Origin: an uncultured Lachnospiraceae bacterium
Lineage (GTDB): Bacteria > Bacillota > Clostridia > Lachnospirales > Lachnospiraceae
Direction of reading: 5' to 3'
Length of the DNA: 64,000 nucleotides
Assembly: GCA_902476265.1 (NCBI GenBank)
Contig: CABSCP010000003.1
Location: forward strand, 111,698-175,697
In this document: piece by piece, positions 1 through 9,075 of the stretch
How positions within the stretch are numbered: position 1 is the first letter of the stretch
Layout of the letters: each line of letters begins with the position of its first letter
Position numbers and translations under genes: made by a program
Notes under the pieces: generated by a model
Told to the model about the DNA's origin: nothing
Databases searched by the model: none
What the model saw: only the letters and a program-made list of their open reading frames with translations

Positions 1-8
1 TGCACAAA

Positions 9-1622
9 ATGATGAAAAGAATCAAAGTCTTTGTACCTGTCGTAGTGCTTCTCGCACTGTTGTTTTCCATGACTGCCTTTGCAGCGGACGGTGAAACGGA
101 ATATGTTCCGGCCATGTACGCCACTTTTTGGGCACTGGTGCCCCCGGTGGTTGCCATCGCGCTGGCGCTGATCACCAAGGAGGTTTACAGCTCCCTGTTC
201 ATCGGCATCCTGATGGGCGGCCTGTTTTATTCCGGCTTTTCCTTTGAAGGAACCGTCATGCACATGTTTAACGGCGGTTTTATTTCCGTCCTGTCCGACA
301 GTTATAACGTGGGCATCCTGATTTTCCTGGTCATTTTAGGTTCCATTGTGGCGCTGATGAATAAAGCGGGCGGTTCCGCTGCTTTCGGCCGCTGGGCAGG
401 CAGCAAAATCAAGTCCCGCGTGGGCGCGCAGCTGGCGACCATCGCCCTGGGCATCCTGATTTTTGTTGACGACTATTTCAACTGCCTTACGGTAGGCAGC
501 GTGATGCGTCCCGTAACCGATAAACAGAAGGTTTCCCGTTCCAAACTGGCCTATCTGATTGACGCCACCGCCGCGCCGGTCTGCATCATCGCCCCGATTT
601 CCTCCTGGGCGGCAGCCGTGACCGGATTTGTGGAAGGCACCGACGGTTTTTCTCTGTTCATCCGGGCCATTCCTTACAACTTTTACGCTCTCTTAACCAT
701 CGTCATGATGATCGCCATGGTTCTCATGAAAGTGGAATTCGGTCCCATGGCCCTGCATGAAAAAAATGCCCGGGAAAAAGGAGATCTGTATACCACAGAG
801 GGCCGCCCTTATGCCGGTATGGAAAACGCGGATAAAATTTCCACAAACGGTAAAGTCACGGATCTGGTGATCCCTGTTGTCAGCCTCATTTTCTGCTGTC
901 TGGCAGGCATGCTGTATACCGGCGGATTTTTCTCCGGTACGGATTTTGTCACCAGCTTTTCCCAGAGCGACGCTTCCGTAGGACTGGCCCTGGGCGGATT
1001 TTTCGGGCTTTTGATCACCATTATCCTTTACCTGGTGCGCCGGGTTTTAAATTTCCACGAGATCATGTCCTGCATTCCGGAAGGATTTAAAGCCATGGTT
1101 CCCGCCATCCTGATTCTGACTTTTGCCTGGACTTTAAAAGCAATGACAGACAGTCTGGGCGCGGCAGTATTTGTGGCGAATATTATGGAACGCTGCGCGG
1201 GAGGTCTGATGAGCCTGCTGCCCGCCATCATTTTCCTGGTAGGCTGCTTCCTGGCCTTTGCGACAGGCACCTCCTGGGGAACCTTCGGTATCCTGATCCC
1301 CATCGTGGTTGCGGTATTTGCCAATTCCAATCCCGAGCTGATGATCATCTCCATCTCCGCCTGCATGGCCGGAGCCGTCTGCGGCGATCACTGCTCCCCT
1401 ATTTCAGATACCACAATCATGGCAAGCGCGGGCGCACAGTGCGACCATGTAAACCATGTTTCCACCCAACTGCCCTATGCCATCGTGGCGGCAGCGGTAT
1501 CCTTTGTCACCTACATCATTGCGGGCTTTGTACAAAACGCTTTCATTTGCCTGCCCGTCGGCATTCTGTTGTTGCTGCTGACACTGCTGATCCTGAAAAA
1601 AACGCTGAGAACGGATGCCTGA
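9..1622 (+). CDS. NhaC-family Na+/H+ antiporter
   Basis: Predicted inner-membrane antiporter of 537 residues, probably exchanging Na+ (or a charged metabolite) for protons. The N-terminus (1-25) is a hydrophobic signal-like stretch ending AFA, followed by about ten or more hydrophobic segments. A conserved polar loop with GDHCSPISDTT lies near residue 460, a hallmark of the NhaC/ArsB-like fold, and a DDYFNCLT stretch lies near residue 155. The length fits the family. The start is one of two adjacent ATGs, and the ribosome-binding site would lie before the window. It is the only plus-strand gene in the left 39 kb and ends in a shared terminator facing the minus-strand sugar operon. The exact substrate cannot be read from sequence; amino-acid exchange is an alternative in this family. 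Confidence 0.85.
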   Translation: MMKRIKVFVPVVVLLALLFSMTAFAADGETEYVPAMYATFWALVPPVVAIALALITKEVYSSLFIGILMGGLFYSGFSFEGTVMHMFNGGFISVLSDSYNVGILIFLVILGSIVALMNKAGGSAAFGRWAGSKIKSRVGAQLATIALGILIFVDDYFNCLTVGSVMRPVTDKQKVSRSKLAYLIDATAAPVCIIAPISSWAAAVTGFVEGTDGFSLFIRAIPYNFYALLTIVMMIAMVLMKVEFGPMALHEKNAREKGDLYTTEGRPYAGMENADKISTNGKVTDLVIPVVSLIFCCLAGMLYTGGFFSGTDFVTSFSQSDASVGLALGGFFGLLITIILYLVRRVLNFHEIMSCIPEGFKAMVPAILILTFAWTLKAMTDSLGAAVFVANIMERCAGGLMSLLPAIIFLVGCFLAFATGTSWGTFGILIPIVVAVFANSNPELMIISISACMAGAVCGDHCSPISDTTIMASAGAQCDHVNHVSTQLPYAIVAAAVSFVTYIIAGFVQNAFICLPVGILLLLLTLLILKKTLRTDA

Positions 1623-1640
1623 AATTTTCGAAACGCAGTA

Positions 1641-1740
1641 TGCCGATTTTACGGCACATGAAAAAGTGTGCGCGTTTTAGCGCACACCCGCGCCGAGCGC
1701 GGTTGCCAGCAGGCAACATATACCTTTCGCGCAAGTGCGC
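1641..1740. other. Cluster of five small hairpins downstream of the antiporter gene
   Basis: Within 100 bases after the NhaC stop codon there are five consecutive perfect short inverted repeats: TGCCG/CGGCA (1641-1656), GTGTGCGC/GCGCACAC (1666-1687), CCGCGC/GCGCGG (1688-1702), GTTGCC/GGCAAC (1702-1717) and GCGC/GCGC (1729-1740). None is followed by a T run. The block looks like an organised RNA or DNA structure, perhaps a dispersed palindromic element, rather than random sequence. No coding function is apparent. Confidence 0.55.
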
Positions 1741-1758
1741 ATCCACAGCGGAGCGTCT

Positions 1759-1830
1759 TTTTTTGTACGATAGGAAACAAAGTTTCCTATCGTACAAAAA
1801 AGAGAAGCGCGCGATGTGCTTCTCTTTTTT
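1759..1830. terminator. Bidirectional terminator with an extra 20-bp palindrome
   Basis: A perfect inverted repeat with 20-base arms (1759-1778 and 1782-1801, loop AAA) is followed directly by a second hairpin, AGAGAAGCGC (1801-1810) pairing with GTGCTTCTCT (1816-1825), and six Ts. On the minus strand the same second hairpin is followed by six Ts (1801-1796). It therefore can end both the plus-strand antiporter transcript and the minus-strand sugar operon. Confidence 0.85.
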
Positions 1831-1847
1831 GCCGTCTGCCTGTCATT

Positions 1848-3560
1848 CTATTCTGCTGCCAGGTCCTGTACCTCTTTCGTAATCTGCTCTCCGCCCCGGG
1901 CTTTCCACTCTTCCACAAAAGTATCAAAATAATCCAGTCCCTTTTCCCCTGAAATTATTTCCAGATAGGCTGTCTTTTCCAGTCCTCTTAAGGTATTCCA
2001 GTCCCGTTCCATACTCTCTGTTTCCCCGGAAAAAATGGGGCTGATCACTTCCAGCCGGTCTGCCTTTATCAGCGCGCAGGCTCGGATCCTGGACACATAG
2101 GCCGCCCATTCCTGGGGATCTGCCGATTCGGGATGTTCCAGATAAGCGCTGCAGGTCTCATAATAAGAATGTTCCAGAATCTGCAGTTCCTCCGGGGAAA
2201 GGGTTTTGTTTAACGCCGCATTCACCTGCTCATAACACTTGTAGAGTGCATCGCTGTAATCGATATTGATGGAAATCGGCCGTGCTGTGGAATCCACGTT
2301 GCGCTGAAAATACTCCTCCAGTTCGTCGTTTTTTTTATCTTCATACCGCATCTTGTCAAACATCACACTGGCCATTTTCACCACCAGCTCCGGATGTTCA
2401 AACCCTTTTCTGACCACCACATATTTATAGCTGGGCTTTTGGTCAAAATATCGAATTTTCCCATCCTCCGTGGTGGAAATCAGATAGGGTTCCCAGACCG
2501 CGTCGGGGTTTGCCTTTCTGGCATCCATGAGGGGATTGTTGGGCGCCCACCAGGGGCCGAAAAAGGAGCCGCACTTTCCTGTCACAATCAATTCGGAAAT
2601 ATTGTTCATATTGCGCAGCATGAAATTTTCATCCAGGATGCCTTCCTCATACAGTTCATTTAGGTAAGCCAGGGCTTCCTTCGCCTGGGGCTGTATGGAA
2701 CCGTAAACCACATTCCCCTCTTCGTCTTCAAGCCATTGCTTGGGGTAGGCATCAAAGGAAGAAAAGATGGGATCCAGCTGAAATTCGTAGGTATATCCGT
2801 TTTCTCCGGTCAGATCCGCATGACAGACCAGTCCCACCGTTTTTCCCGCCCCGTTTTGTCCGGGATCCTCTTCGATAAAAGCGCGCACAATTTTTCTTAC
2901 ATCTTCCACCGTCTCCGGCGCTTCCAGCCCCAGCCGGTCCAGCCAGTCTTTTCTGAGCCAGAGCAGATTCGGTCCGTCCACAAAATTCGGCTCCGGCAGC
3001 GCCATCAGTCTGCCGTCAATCATAGCCGCATCCACCGCGGAAACCTCATAGCTGTCATACATGGCTCGTATGCCTTCGCTGGTGCAGTTTTCAAATGCGT
3101 CCGTCAGATCCGCGATCAGGCCGTTTTCGGCAAGCTGGATCAGGGTTTCCTTATCCTCCACCACCATCACATCGGGAAGCTGCCTGGATGTGATCGCCAT
3201 TTCCACATTGGTCACATACTGATCCCCGTTCTCTTCAAAAACATCTTCATTCTGAATGTTCAACGTCTTGCGCAGATACCTGGTATAAACATTATCCTCA
3301 TAGGTATCCCCTTCCGGCATGTTGGAATTGTTTTCCCCATTCATTTTCCCCAGCGTATAGGTCACCAGAGAAGGGTATTTCCCATAGGGGGTGCAGGCGG
3401 CTGTTTCCCAGGCTTTGCGCTCTTCTTCGTCCGCCGCTGTCCGCACCTGCGCCTCCTGTTCTTCTTTCGTCCGTTCCTGAGCCTCCGGCCCCTTCCCCTC
3501 CTGCGCACAGCCTGCCAGCAGCACCGCCAGCATTATACAGCAAATCCGTTTCTTTCTCAT
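1848..3560 (-). CDS. Extracellular solute-binding lipoprotein (family 1, LipO-like)
   Basis: Surface lipoprotein of 570 residues that should capture an oligosaccharide for an ABC importer. The signal peptide ends in a lipobox LAGC with the lipidated cysteine at residue 18, followed by a charged, Glu-rich linker. The body (about 60-570) has the size and pattern of LipO-type family 1 binding proteins. It is the last gene of the sugar operon, 16 bases after the GH13 lipoprotein gene, and ends at the bidirectional terminator. The operon already carries a MalE-like binding protein, so this is a second receptor, possibly working with the GH13 enzyme or with another permease pair. Ligand unknown. 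Confidence 0.82.
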   Translation of the reverse strand: MRKKRICCIMLAVLLAGCAQEGKGPEAQERTKEEQEAQVRTAADEEERKAWETAACTPYGKYPSLVTYTLGKMNGENNSNMPEGDTYEDNVYTRYLRKTLNIQNEDVFEENGDQYVTNVEMAITSRQLPDVMVVEDKETLIQLAENGLIADLTDAFENCTSEGIRAMYDSYEVSAVDAAMIDGRLMALPEPNFVDGPNLLWLRKDWLDRLGLEAPETVEDVRKIVRAFIEEDPGQNGAGKTVGLVCHADLTGENGYTYEFQLDPIFSSFDAYPKQWLEDEEGNVVYGSIQPQAKEALAYLNELYEEGILDENFMLRNMNNISELIVTGKCGSFFGPWWAPNNPLMDARKANPDAVWEPYLISTTEDGKIRYFDQKPSYKYVVVRKGFEHPELVVKMASVMFDKMRYEDKKNDELEEYFQRNVDSTARPISINIDYSDALYKCYEQVNAALNKTLSPEELQILEHSYYETCSAYLEHPESADPQEWAAYVSRIRACALIKADRLEVISPIFSGETESMERDWNTLRGLEKTAYLEIISGEKGLDYFDTFVEEWKARGGEQITKEVQDLAAE

Positions 3561-3576
3561 TTTCCCGTCCTCTGTC

Positions 3577-5136
3577 TCATTTCAGCACAACAATCCCGTA
3601 TTCCGGCAGCCGGACAATATTGCCGTTCCTGACAGCTTTCTCCATATCTACAGTCAGGCTTTCTTTTAGATTATACTCTTCCAGCCCATAGTCCTGCAAG
3701 TTTATTTCCGTGATTCCTTCCGCCATACTGCAAAGGATCACACAGGTTTCCCCCTGCCACTGCCGCCAGACGGCCGCCGTTGCTTCCGGAAAGGTTCCTT
3801 CAACGGCTTTCACTTCCCCGCGGGCGATTTCCGGATAGCGGTTCCTGATTTGGAGGGCCGCTTTATAGTAATTCAGAATAGACCCGGGATCCTTCTTTTG
3901 TTCTTCCCAGGAGGGAAACTTCTGTTCCACACTGTCCGCATCGGCAGGCGGATCGGGCATCCCTTTTCCGTCCTCTGACCAGAACATCGGCAATCTCTTG
4001 TTCTCATCCTTTGTGCCCATGCTCTTCATGCCGATCTCTTCCCCGTAGTAGACAAAAGGGGAACCGGGCATCATGAACAAAAGGCCCGCCGCCGCTTTCA
4101 TCTGCCGCTCGTCATTCACACATTGGGCGGAGATTCTGGTAGTATCGTGATTGCTGATAAAGGGCGCGTCAACATAATCCGGATTTGCCGAAAGATCCTG
4201 GCTCCTCTGCCGGATCATCCAGTCAAAAAATTCTGCAGGTTCCACTCTTTTGCGGATCGTTTTGATGATGGCACCGTCCTGGGCGGCCGCCGGAAAATTG
4301 AACAGGCTGTCAATGCCGCTCTTATAATATTCCCGGATGGCCGCCTGGCCTTCCCACACCTCCGCCACCAGATAAGCGTCCGGGTTCACCGACTTCACAT
4401 AATCCGTAAACCAGGCCAGCACTTCCGTATTTTTCTCCGCATATCCGGTAAAATATTCCTTGGCCGCATCCAGCCGGAAGCCGTCTGTTCCCAGTTCCAG
4501 CCAGAAATCCGCCGCTTTTTCCAGCTCTTTTCTGACCGCTTGGTTTTCCAGGGCCAAGTCCGGCATACCGTCCCAGAAAATCCCCTCATAATACCAGTCC
4601 GAATTTCCCACCCGGTGCCAGTTGACCTCTTCCCCTCTTTTAAAATGATAATATCCCACATAGGGGCAGACGCTTTCATCCGGTTCTTCCCCTTCCGGCA
4701 GGCCTTCCAGATAGTCACAGGCCTCTGTGAACCAGGGATGCCGGCTGGAAGTATGGTTAAACACCATGTCGATGATCAGCTTAATCCCTCTTTTGTGGCA
4801 TTCCTTCACCAGCGTCCGGTAATCCTCCAGCGTGCCGAATGCAGGATCAATCCCGCAATAATCGGTCACATCATATTTATGATAGGAAACAGCCGGCATG
4901 ACGGGGGTCAGCCAGATCCCGTTAAATCCCATTTCTTCTATATAATCCAGTTTTTCCGTGATCCCGGCTAAATCCCCGCATCCGTCCTGATCGCTGTCAT
5001 AAAAAGAACCCACGAAAATCTCATAATAATTCCGGTATTCGTCGTCCGGTATTTTTTCCCTGCCACAGCCGCAGATTCCTGTGAGCAAAATCAGCAATGC
5101 CAGCAGCATACAACCTGTCTTTTTCATTTTTTCCAT
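3577..5136 (-). CDS. Secreted GH13 alpha-amylase-family lipoprotein
   Basis: Glycoside hydrolase family 13 enzyme (519 residues) anchored outside the cell, expected to cut alpha-glucans or maltodextrins next to the importer. The N-terminus is a lipoprotein signal with cysteines at 22 and 24 as the likely lipidation site. The (beta/alpha)8 barrel begins near residue 55. Region I is DMVFNH, the catalytic nucleophile is Asp223 in GFRLDAAKE, the acid/base is Glu259 in AEVWEG, and the transition-state Asp331 is in SNHDTTRI. All three catalytic acids are present. It is the fourth gene of the operon, between the MalG-like permease and the second binding protein. The specificity (alpha-amylase, neopullulanase or oligo-1,6-glucosidase) cannot be decided here. 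Confidence 0.92.
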   Translation of the reverse strand: MEKMKKTGCMLLALLILLTGICGCGREKIPDDEYRNYYEIFVGSFYDSDQDGCGDLAGITEKLDYIEEMGFNGIWLTPVMPAVSYHKYDVTDYCGIDPAFGTLEDYRTLVKECHKRGIKLIIDMVFNHTSSRHPWFTEACDYLEGLPEGEEPDESVCPYVGYYHFKRGEEVNWHRVGNSDWYYEGIFWDGMPDLALENQAVRKELEKAADFWLELGTDGFRLDAAKEYFTGYAEKNTEVLAWFTDYVKSVNPDAYLVAEVWEGQAAIREYYKSGIDSLFNFPAAAQDGAIIKTIRKRVEPAEFFDWMIRQRSQDLSANPDYVDAPFISNHDTTRISAQCVNDERQMKAAAGLLFMMPGSPFVYYGEEIGMKSMGTKDENKRLPMFWSEDGKGMPDPPADADSVEQKFPSWEEQKKDPGSILNYYKAALQIRNRYPEIARGEVKAVEGTFPEATAAVWRQWQGETCVILCSMAEGITEINLQDYGLEEYNLKESLTVDMEKAVRNGNIVRLPEYGIVVLK

Positions 5137-5190
5137 TTTCTCCCTGAAAGAACAGCACGCTATGCGAACTTTCTGTTATCCTGAATTACA

Positions 5191-5224
5191 AACGGGAGAA
5201 ACCCGCTGCCGTGTTTCTCCCGTT
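5191..5224 (-). other. Intercistronic hairpin between malG-like and GH13 genes
   Basis: Twelve-base arms AACGGGAGAAAC (5191-5202) and GTTTCTCCCGTT (5213-5224) form a strong hairpin in the 122-base gap after the MalG-like permease gene. On the minus strand only a short T run follows, so it is more likely a partial terminator or mRNA-stabilising structure than a full stop. Confidence 0.65.
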
Positions 5225-5258
5225 TTGTGATAGCCAAAATCCCGACGGACTTCTGCCC

Positions 5259-6131
5259 TCAGCCTTTTACCGCTCCGGACAAACCGTCCGCATAATATTT
5301 CTGCAGATATACGAACAGGATCGCGATCGGTATGGATACGCATACCGCACCCGCCGCAAAGGGCGCATACCAGTTCATAATATTTTCCTTTGTGAGCATC
5401 GTATACAGGCCGATCGCCACAGTATAATACCGGGGATCCGCACCTGCAATGACCTTCGCAAAGATGAAGTCCAGCCAGGGTGCCATAAACGCTCCCAGTA
5501 TGGTATATACGACGATAGGTTTGGACAGCGGCATGATGATCTTGGAAAAGATATCCCACTTCGTCGCTCCGTCCACAATTGCCGCCTCATCCAGCGCTTT
5601 CGGAATCGTATCAAAAAAGCCTTTTGAAATGTAGAAATTCAGTCCCGCGCCGCCGGAATAAACCATGATCAGCGCCAGATAAATCAGAGGGCCCTGAGTC
5701 AGACCGAAGCCCTTTAAAATATAGTATACGGCGATCATGGACATGAAGCCGGGGAACATTCCCAAAATCATCGCCACATTCATGTACGGCTTGCGGATTT
5801 TAAAGCGCAGCCGGGACAGGCAGTAGGAAATCGCCAGCACAAAGAATGTGGTCAGGATACAGGAACAGATCGCCACAAAAAGCGTGTTCATAAACCATCT
5901 TGGGAAGTTAAACAGCGCCGTATCCGTGAACAGCTTCGTATAATTGGCGATGGTAAAATGCTTCGGCCAGAAGGAAGTGATGTACTGCCCTTTCTGCTCT
6001 CTGAAAGAAAGCAGGACCACCCAGAAAATCGGAAAAATCCAGATCACGGAAAGGATGGACAGGAATATATGTACCAGCACATTGACGATCTTTTTCTTCG
6101 CACTTGCAGAATGCTGTTTCGTATTCTTCAT
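5259..6131 (-). CDS. Carbohydrate ABC transporter permease, MalG-like
   Basis: Inner-membrane permease of 290 residues with six predicted membrane helices. The cytoplasmic EAA loop (ALDEAAIVDGATKWDIF) lies near residue 180 and would contact an ATPase. Its start codon overlaps the stop of the MalF-like gene by four bases (ATGA), so translation is coupled and the two proteins should form a heterodimer. No ATP-binding subunit is encoded in this operon, which is usual for Firmicutes that share one MsmK-type ATPase between importers. The C-terminus ends GLSGAVKG, a common MalG tail. The substrate is probably malto-oligosaccharides, judging from the neighbouring MalE-like receptor and GH13 enzyme. 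Confidence 0.92.
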   Translation of the reverse strand: MKNTKQHSASAKKKIVNVLVHIFLSILSVIWIFPIFWVVLLSFREQKGQYITSFWPKHFTIANYTKLFTDTALFNFPRWFMNTLFVAICSCILTTFFVLAISYCLSRLRFKIRKPYMNVAMILGMFPGFMSMIAVYYILKGFGLTQGPLIYLALIMVYSGGAGLNFYISKGFFDTIPKALDEAAIVDGATKWDIFSKIIMPLSKPIVVYTILGAFMAPWLDFIFAKVIAGADPRYYTVAIGLYTMLTKENIMNWYAPFAAGAVCVSIPIAILFVYLQKYYADGLSGAVKG

Positions 6132-7525
6132 GAGAATCCCTCCTCGTTCTTATAAGATCCGGTATTTCTGTAGGTCAGAAGCGACAGAGTCGCCATCAGG
6201 ATGAAGGTCAGAATACCGATGACCGCACCCAGGTTATAGTCTTTATTATCGATGGTCAGCTTATACAGCCAGGTGACCAGCAAATCCGTTTTCCCGGCGG
6301 TGCCTCTGTAATAAGCGTCGCTGGCAGGCGCGCCGTTGGTTAAGAGGAAGATGACGTTAAAGTTATTGATATTCTGTGTAAAGGTTACGATCAGCTGGGG
6401 GGTCATGACGAACATCATATAAGGCATGGTGATCTTAAAGAAGGTCACAAACGCGTTGGCCCCATCCACCTTGGCCGCTTCATACAGCTCTGCCGGAATA
6501 TTTTTCAAAATACCCGTCACCGCGATCAGGGTATAGGGAATGCCGACCCAGAGGTTTACGATGATGACTGTCACTCTCGCCCAGGTCGCGTTGGTCAAAA
6601 ACGGCAGTGGCCCGACGCCGAACAGTTCTTTTAACATCAGATTGAACACACCGTGTTCCTGGATCATGGTATTGACTACCAGCAGGGAAACGAACTGGGG
6701 AACCGCGATGGTCAGCACGAAGATAAAACGCCAGAAGCCTTTGATCTTCGTATCTTCCCGGTTGATGATCATGGCCAGGATGATGCCCAGGATATAGTTT
6801 AAGAAGGTTGCAAAAACCGCCCAGACCAGTGTCCAGCCCAACACCTTCCAGAAGGTCAGTCCCAGAGAGCCGCCTGCATTTAAAACTCTGCCGAAGTTCT
6901 CAAGGCCCACCCAGTCAAACAGTTTACCGGGAGGGAGGTGATCCCTGTCGTAATTGGTGAAGGCCATCAGAATCATGAAGATCAGAGGCATTACCGTGAA
7001 CAGGATGATTCCCATGAAAGGGAAAAACAGGAACACATGGTACATCCTGTTATCCTTTAGATCCCGGATAATTTCGCCGAATTTGACCGGCTTCTTCCCT
7101 TGCTCTGCAGCAACCTGACCGATGTAAGCGGAACGGACCGCTCCTCTCCATAACAGGATAAATCCGATTGTCACGAATATGGTAATAACACCGTAGAGAA
7201 GGCATAACTGAGAGTTATCCCCTGTGGTATACTCATAAATCTGCTTCGCTTCGTTAAAAACTTTATTCTGTGTCTCTGTCCCCAAAGTGATGAAATCATA
7301 CAGAGCGTTCACTCCGTAAAAAGCCATAAAACAAAGATAGGCGATCTCTCCCGCTAAAAACAGGAGGCCCTGCACAATCTGCTTTCTGGCAAGATTTCCG
7401 GCACCCATGATCAGACAGGTCAGCTTCGTAAAAATATCACCTTTGCGGATCGCTTCCCACACCGGAATGATCTCCGGAAATTCGGAAGCTTTTTTCTTTC
7501 TCTTTAACCCTGCCATCGTCTCCAT
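6128..7525 (-). CDS. Carbohydrate ABC transporter permease, MalF-like
   Basis: Larger permease subunit of the importer, 465 residues from the chosen start. It carries extra N-terminal hydrophobic segments before the conserved permease domain, as in MalF proteins. The EAA loop (ELYEAAKVDGANAFVTFF) is near residue 350. The open frame runs up to 7624, but the upstream 33 codons look like leader sequence. ATG at 7525 has GAGGG five bases upstream and is preferred; ATG at 7516 (beginning MAGLKRKKK) is nearly as good. It follows the MalE-like gene after a 117-base gap containing a hairpin and overlaps malG by four bases. Confidence 0.9.
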   Translation of the reverse strand: METMAGLKRKKKASEFPEIIPVWEAIRKGDIFTKLTCLIMGAGNLARKQIVQGLLFLAGEIAYLCFMAFYGVNALYDFITLGTETQNKVFNEAKQIYEYTTGDNSQLCLLYGVITIFVTIGFILLWRGAVRSAYIGQVAAEQGKKPVKFGEIIRDLKDNRMYHVFLFFPFMGIILFTVMPLIFMILMAFTNYDRDHLPPGKLFDWVGLENFGRVLNAGGSLGLTFWKVLGWTLVWAVFATFLNYILGIILAMIINREDTKIKGFWRFIFVLTIAVPQFVSLLVVNTMIQEHGVFNLMLKELFGVGPLPFLTNATWARVTVIIVNLWVGIPYTLIAVTGILKNIPAELYEAAKVDGANAFVTFFKITMPYMMFVMTPQLIVTFTQNINNFNVIFLLTNGAPASDAYYRGTAGKTDLLVTWLYKLTIDNKDYNLGAVIGILTFILMATLSLLTYRNTGSYKNEEGFS

Positions 7526-7589
7526 CCTTTCCCTCATGTCTGCATCCGCCAAAATTCTGAGCGGAAAACGCTTTCCCCTGTCATGAACA

Positions 7590-7621
7590 GAAGCTCCACC
7601 AGGATTGCCCGATGAAGCTTC
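7590..7621 (-). other. Intercistronic hairpin between malE-like and malF-like genes
   Basis: GAAGCTCCAC (7590-7599) can pair with ATGAAGCTTC (7612-7621), with G-U pairs, in the gap downstream of the binding-protein gene. No T run follows on the minus strand. The position matches the retarding hairpins known between malE and malF in other bacteria, which protect the malE message and raise binding-protein levels relative to permeases. Confidence 0.5.
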
Positions 7622-7642
7622 CATTCAAATCCAGACTGCAGC

Positions 7643-8980
7643 TTATTCCAAAGTACCGCCTGCATTTACATTGTTTACAAATGTATCCAGTTTCTCTTTT
7701 GCGTTATCATGTGTCACTTCGCCTGCAACGATGGCTTTGCCGAATGCTTCGGCAGGAGACCACCAGCCGTTCATTTCAGAAACCAGAGGCTGTGCAACGG
7801 AAGTGTTGTTTACGGTATCTGTAATTGCGTTCAGCATTACATCGTCGATGCCTGTGGAATCAAGCGGAACCACACCACGGGTCTCGTAACGGATTTTCTG
7901 ACACTCAGGGCTGCCAAGATATACAGCCAACGCAACTGCAACGTCCATGTTTTCACAAGTAGGATTTACGCCGATGGCTTTGGAACCTGCAAAGGACTTC
8001 ATGGTGCCTGCATATTCGCCTGCCTTGAAGGTAGGAAGCTGTGCGCAGCCGAAGTTTTCGCCCAGCGCTTCTTCAATCGCTTCACGATCCCAGGAACCGG
8101 AGAAGAATGCGCCTAATTTGCCTTCACCGAACAGAGCAATGGCTTTGCCGGCTTCTTCGTTTGCCTGATTTGTAAATTTAGGGTTCGCTGCCAGGTCTAC
8201 CAGATAATTGGTAGCTGCCAGACCTTTTTCGTCATTGAAATCACAGGGCTTGGAGCCGTCTGTGCCGTCAGCGCCGAACATTGTGCCGCCTACGCCGTAG
8301 TAGAATGCGGGGATGTACCAGCTGTTGCCCAGAGGGAAGCAGACATTGATCATATCAGCGCCCAGATCCTTTGCCATCATGACATCCAGATCTTTCACTT
8401 CATCTTCTGTGAATTTGCTCTTATCATAGAACATGAACCAGCCGTTATAAGCGAAAGGCACGCCGTAAACGCCGCCCTGATAGGTAACGGTGTTCACCAT
8501 GGATTCGGAGTTTGCAGCCTTAACAGCCTCCAGATTGGTGCCGCCCAGCTCTGCAATCGCACCGGATTCTACCAGAATCGGCAGCTGGTCGTTTGCATAC
8601 ATATAAACGTCTGCAGCAGCGTCAACGTCCTTGGTAACTTCATCCTTCGCAACGTCCTCACCACATACGCCATACTCAAATGTGATGTTCCATTCCGGAT
8701 GTGCTTCATTGAAAGAATCGCACATATAAGCCAGGATCCCCTTGCTGTAATCGCCGATTGCATTCTGATCTTCCTGAGGGCCCCATACCTTTAAGGTAAC
8801 ATCTCTGACTTCTGCCGGAGCATCTGCAGGTGCATCTGCAGGCGCTTCCGCCTTATCTTCCGTCGCCGGAGCATCCTGAGCCGGAGCTGCAGGTGTATCC
8901 GCTTTGCTGCCGCACCCAAACAAAGTTGTTGCGCACATTGCTGTTGCCAGTGCCATTGCTGTCACTTTTTTCAGTTTCAT
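7643..8980 (-). CDS. Maltodextrin-type sugar-binding lipoprotein, MalE-like
   Basis: High-affinity receptor for the MalF/MalG importer, anchored to the outer face of the membrane. Of 445 residues, the first 23 form a lipoprotein signal with lipobox LFGC and Cys23. A low-complexity Ala/Pro/Asp/Glu linker with APAD repeats (about 28-58) precedes the globular family 1 binding domain, which begins VTLKVWGPQE and ends VNAGGTLE. AAGGAGG lies upstream of the ATG at a normal distance, and a good sigma-A promoter lies 66 bases further out, so this gene heads the operon. The sugar is inferred from the GH13 neighbour. Confidence 0.9.
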   Translation of the reverse strand: MKLKKVTAMALATAMCATTLFGCGSKADTPAAPAQDAPATEDKAEAPADAPADAPAEVRDVTLKVWGPQEDQNAIGDYSKGILAYMCDSFNEAHPEWNITFEYGVCGEDVAKDEVTKDVDAAADVYMYANDQLPILVESGAIAELGGTNLEAVKAANSESMVNTVTYQGGVYGVPFAYNGWFMFYDKSKFTEDEVKDLDVMMAKDLGADMINVCFPLGNSWYIPAFYYGVGGTMFGADGTDGSKPCDFNDEKGLAATNYLVDLAANPKFTNQANEEAGKAIALFGEGKLGAFFSGSWDREAIEEALGENFGCAQLPTFKAGEYAGTMKSFAGSKAIGVNPTCENMDVAVALAVYLGSPECQKIRYETRGVVPLDSTGIDDVMLNAITDTVNNTSVAQPLVSEMNGWWSPAEAFGKAIVAGEVTHDNAKEKLDTFVNNVNAGGTLE

Positions 8981-9045
8981 AATAAATCCTCCTTGTACAC
9001 TTTGCCGTCATAAATCGACAGCTCTCCGTGTTCCTTTATGCACTT

Positions 9046-9075
9046 ATTATAGTTTTAGGAGGGTGCTATTGTAAA
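9046..9075 (-). promoter_or_regulatory. Sigma-A promoter of the malE-like operon
   Basis: On the minus strand TTTACA (9075-9070) and a perfect TATAAT (9051-9046) are separated by 18 bases and point at the binding-protein gene 66 bases downstream. The probable regulator is the YesM/YesN pair encoded immediately upstream. Confidence 0.75.

Noticed and set aside
2736..3632. Plus-strand open frame of 298 codons opposite the binding lipoprotein
   Set aside because: Antisense shadow; the minus-strand gene has a lipobox and family features, while this frame shows none.
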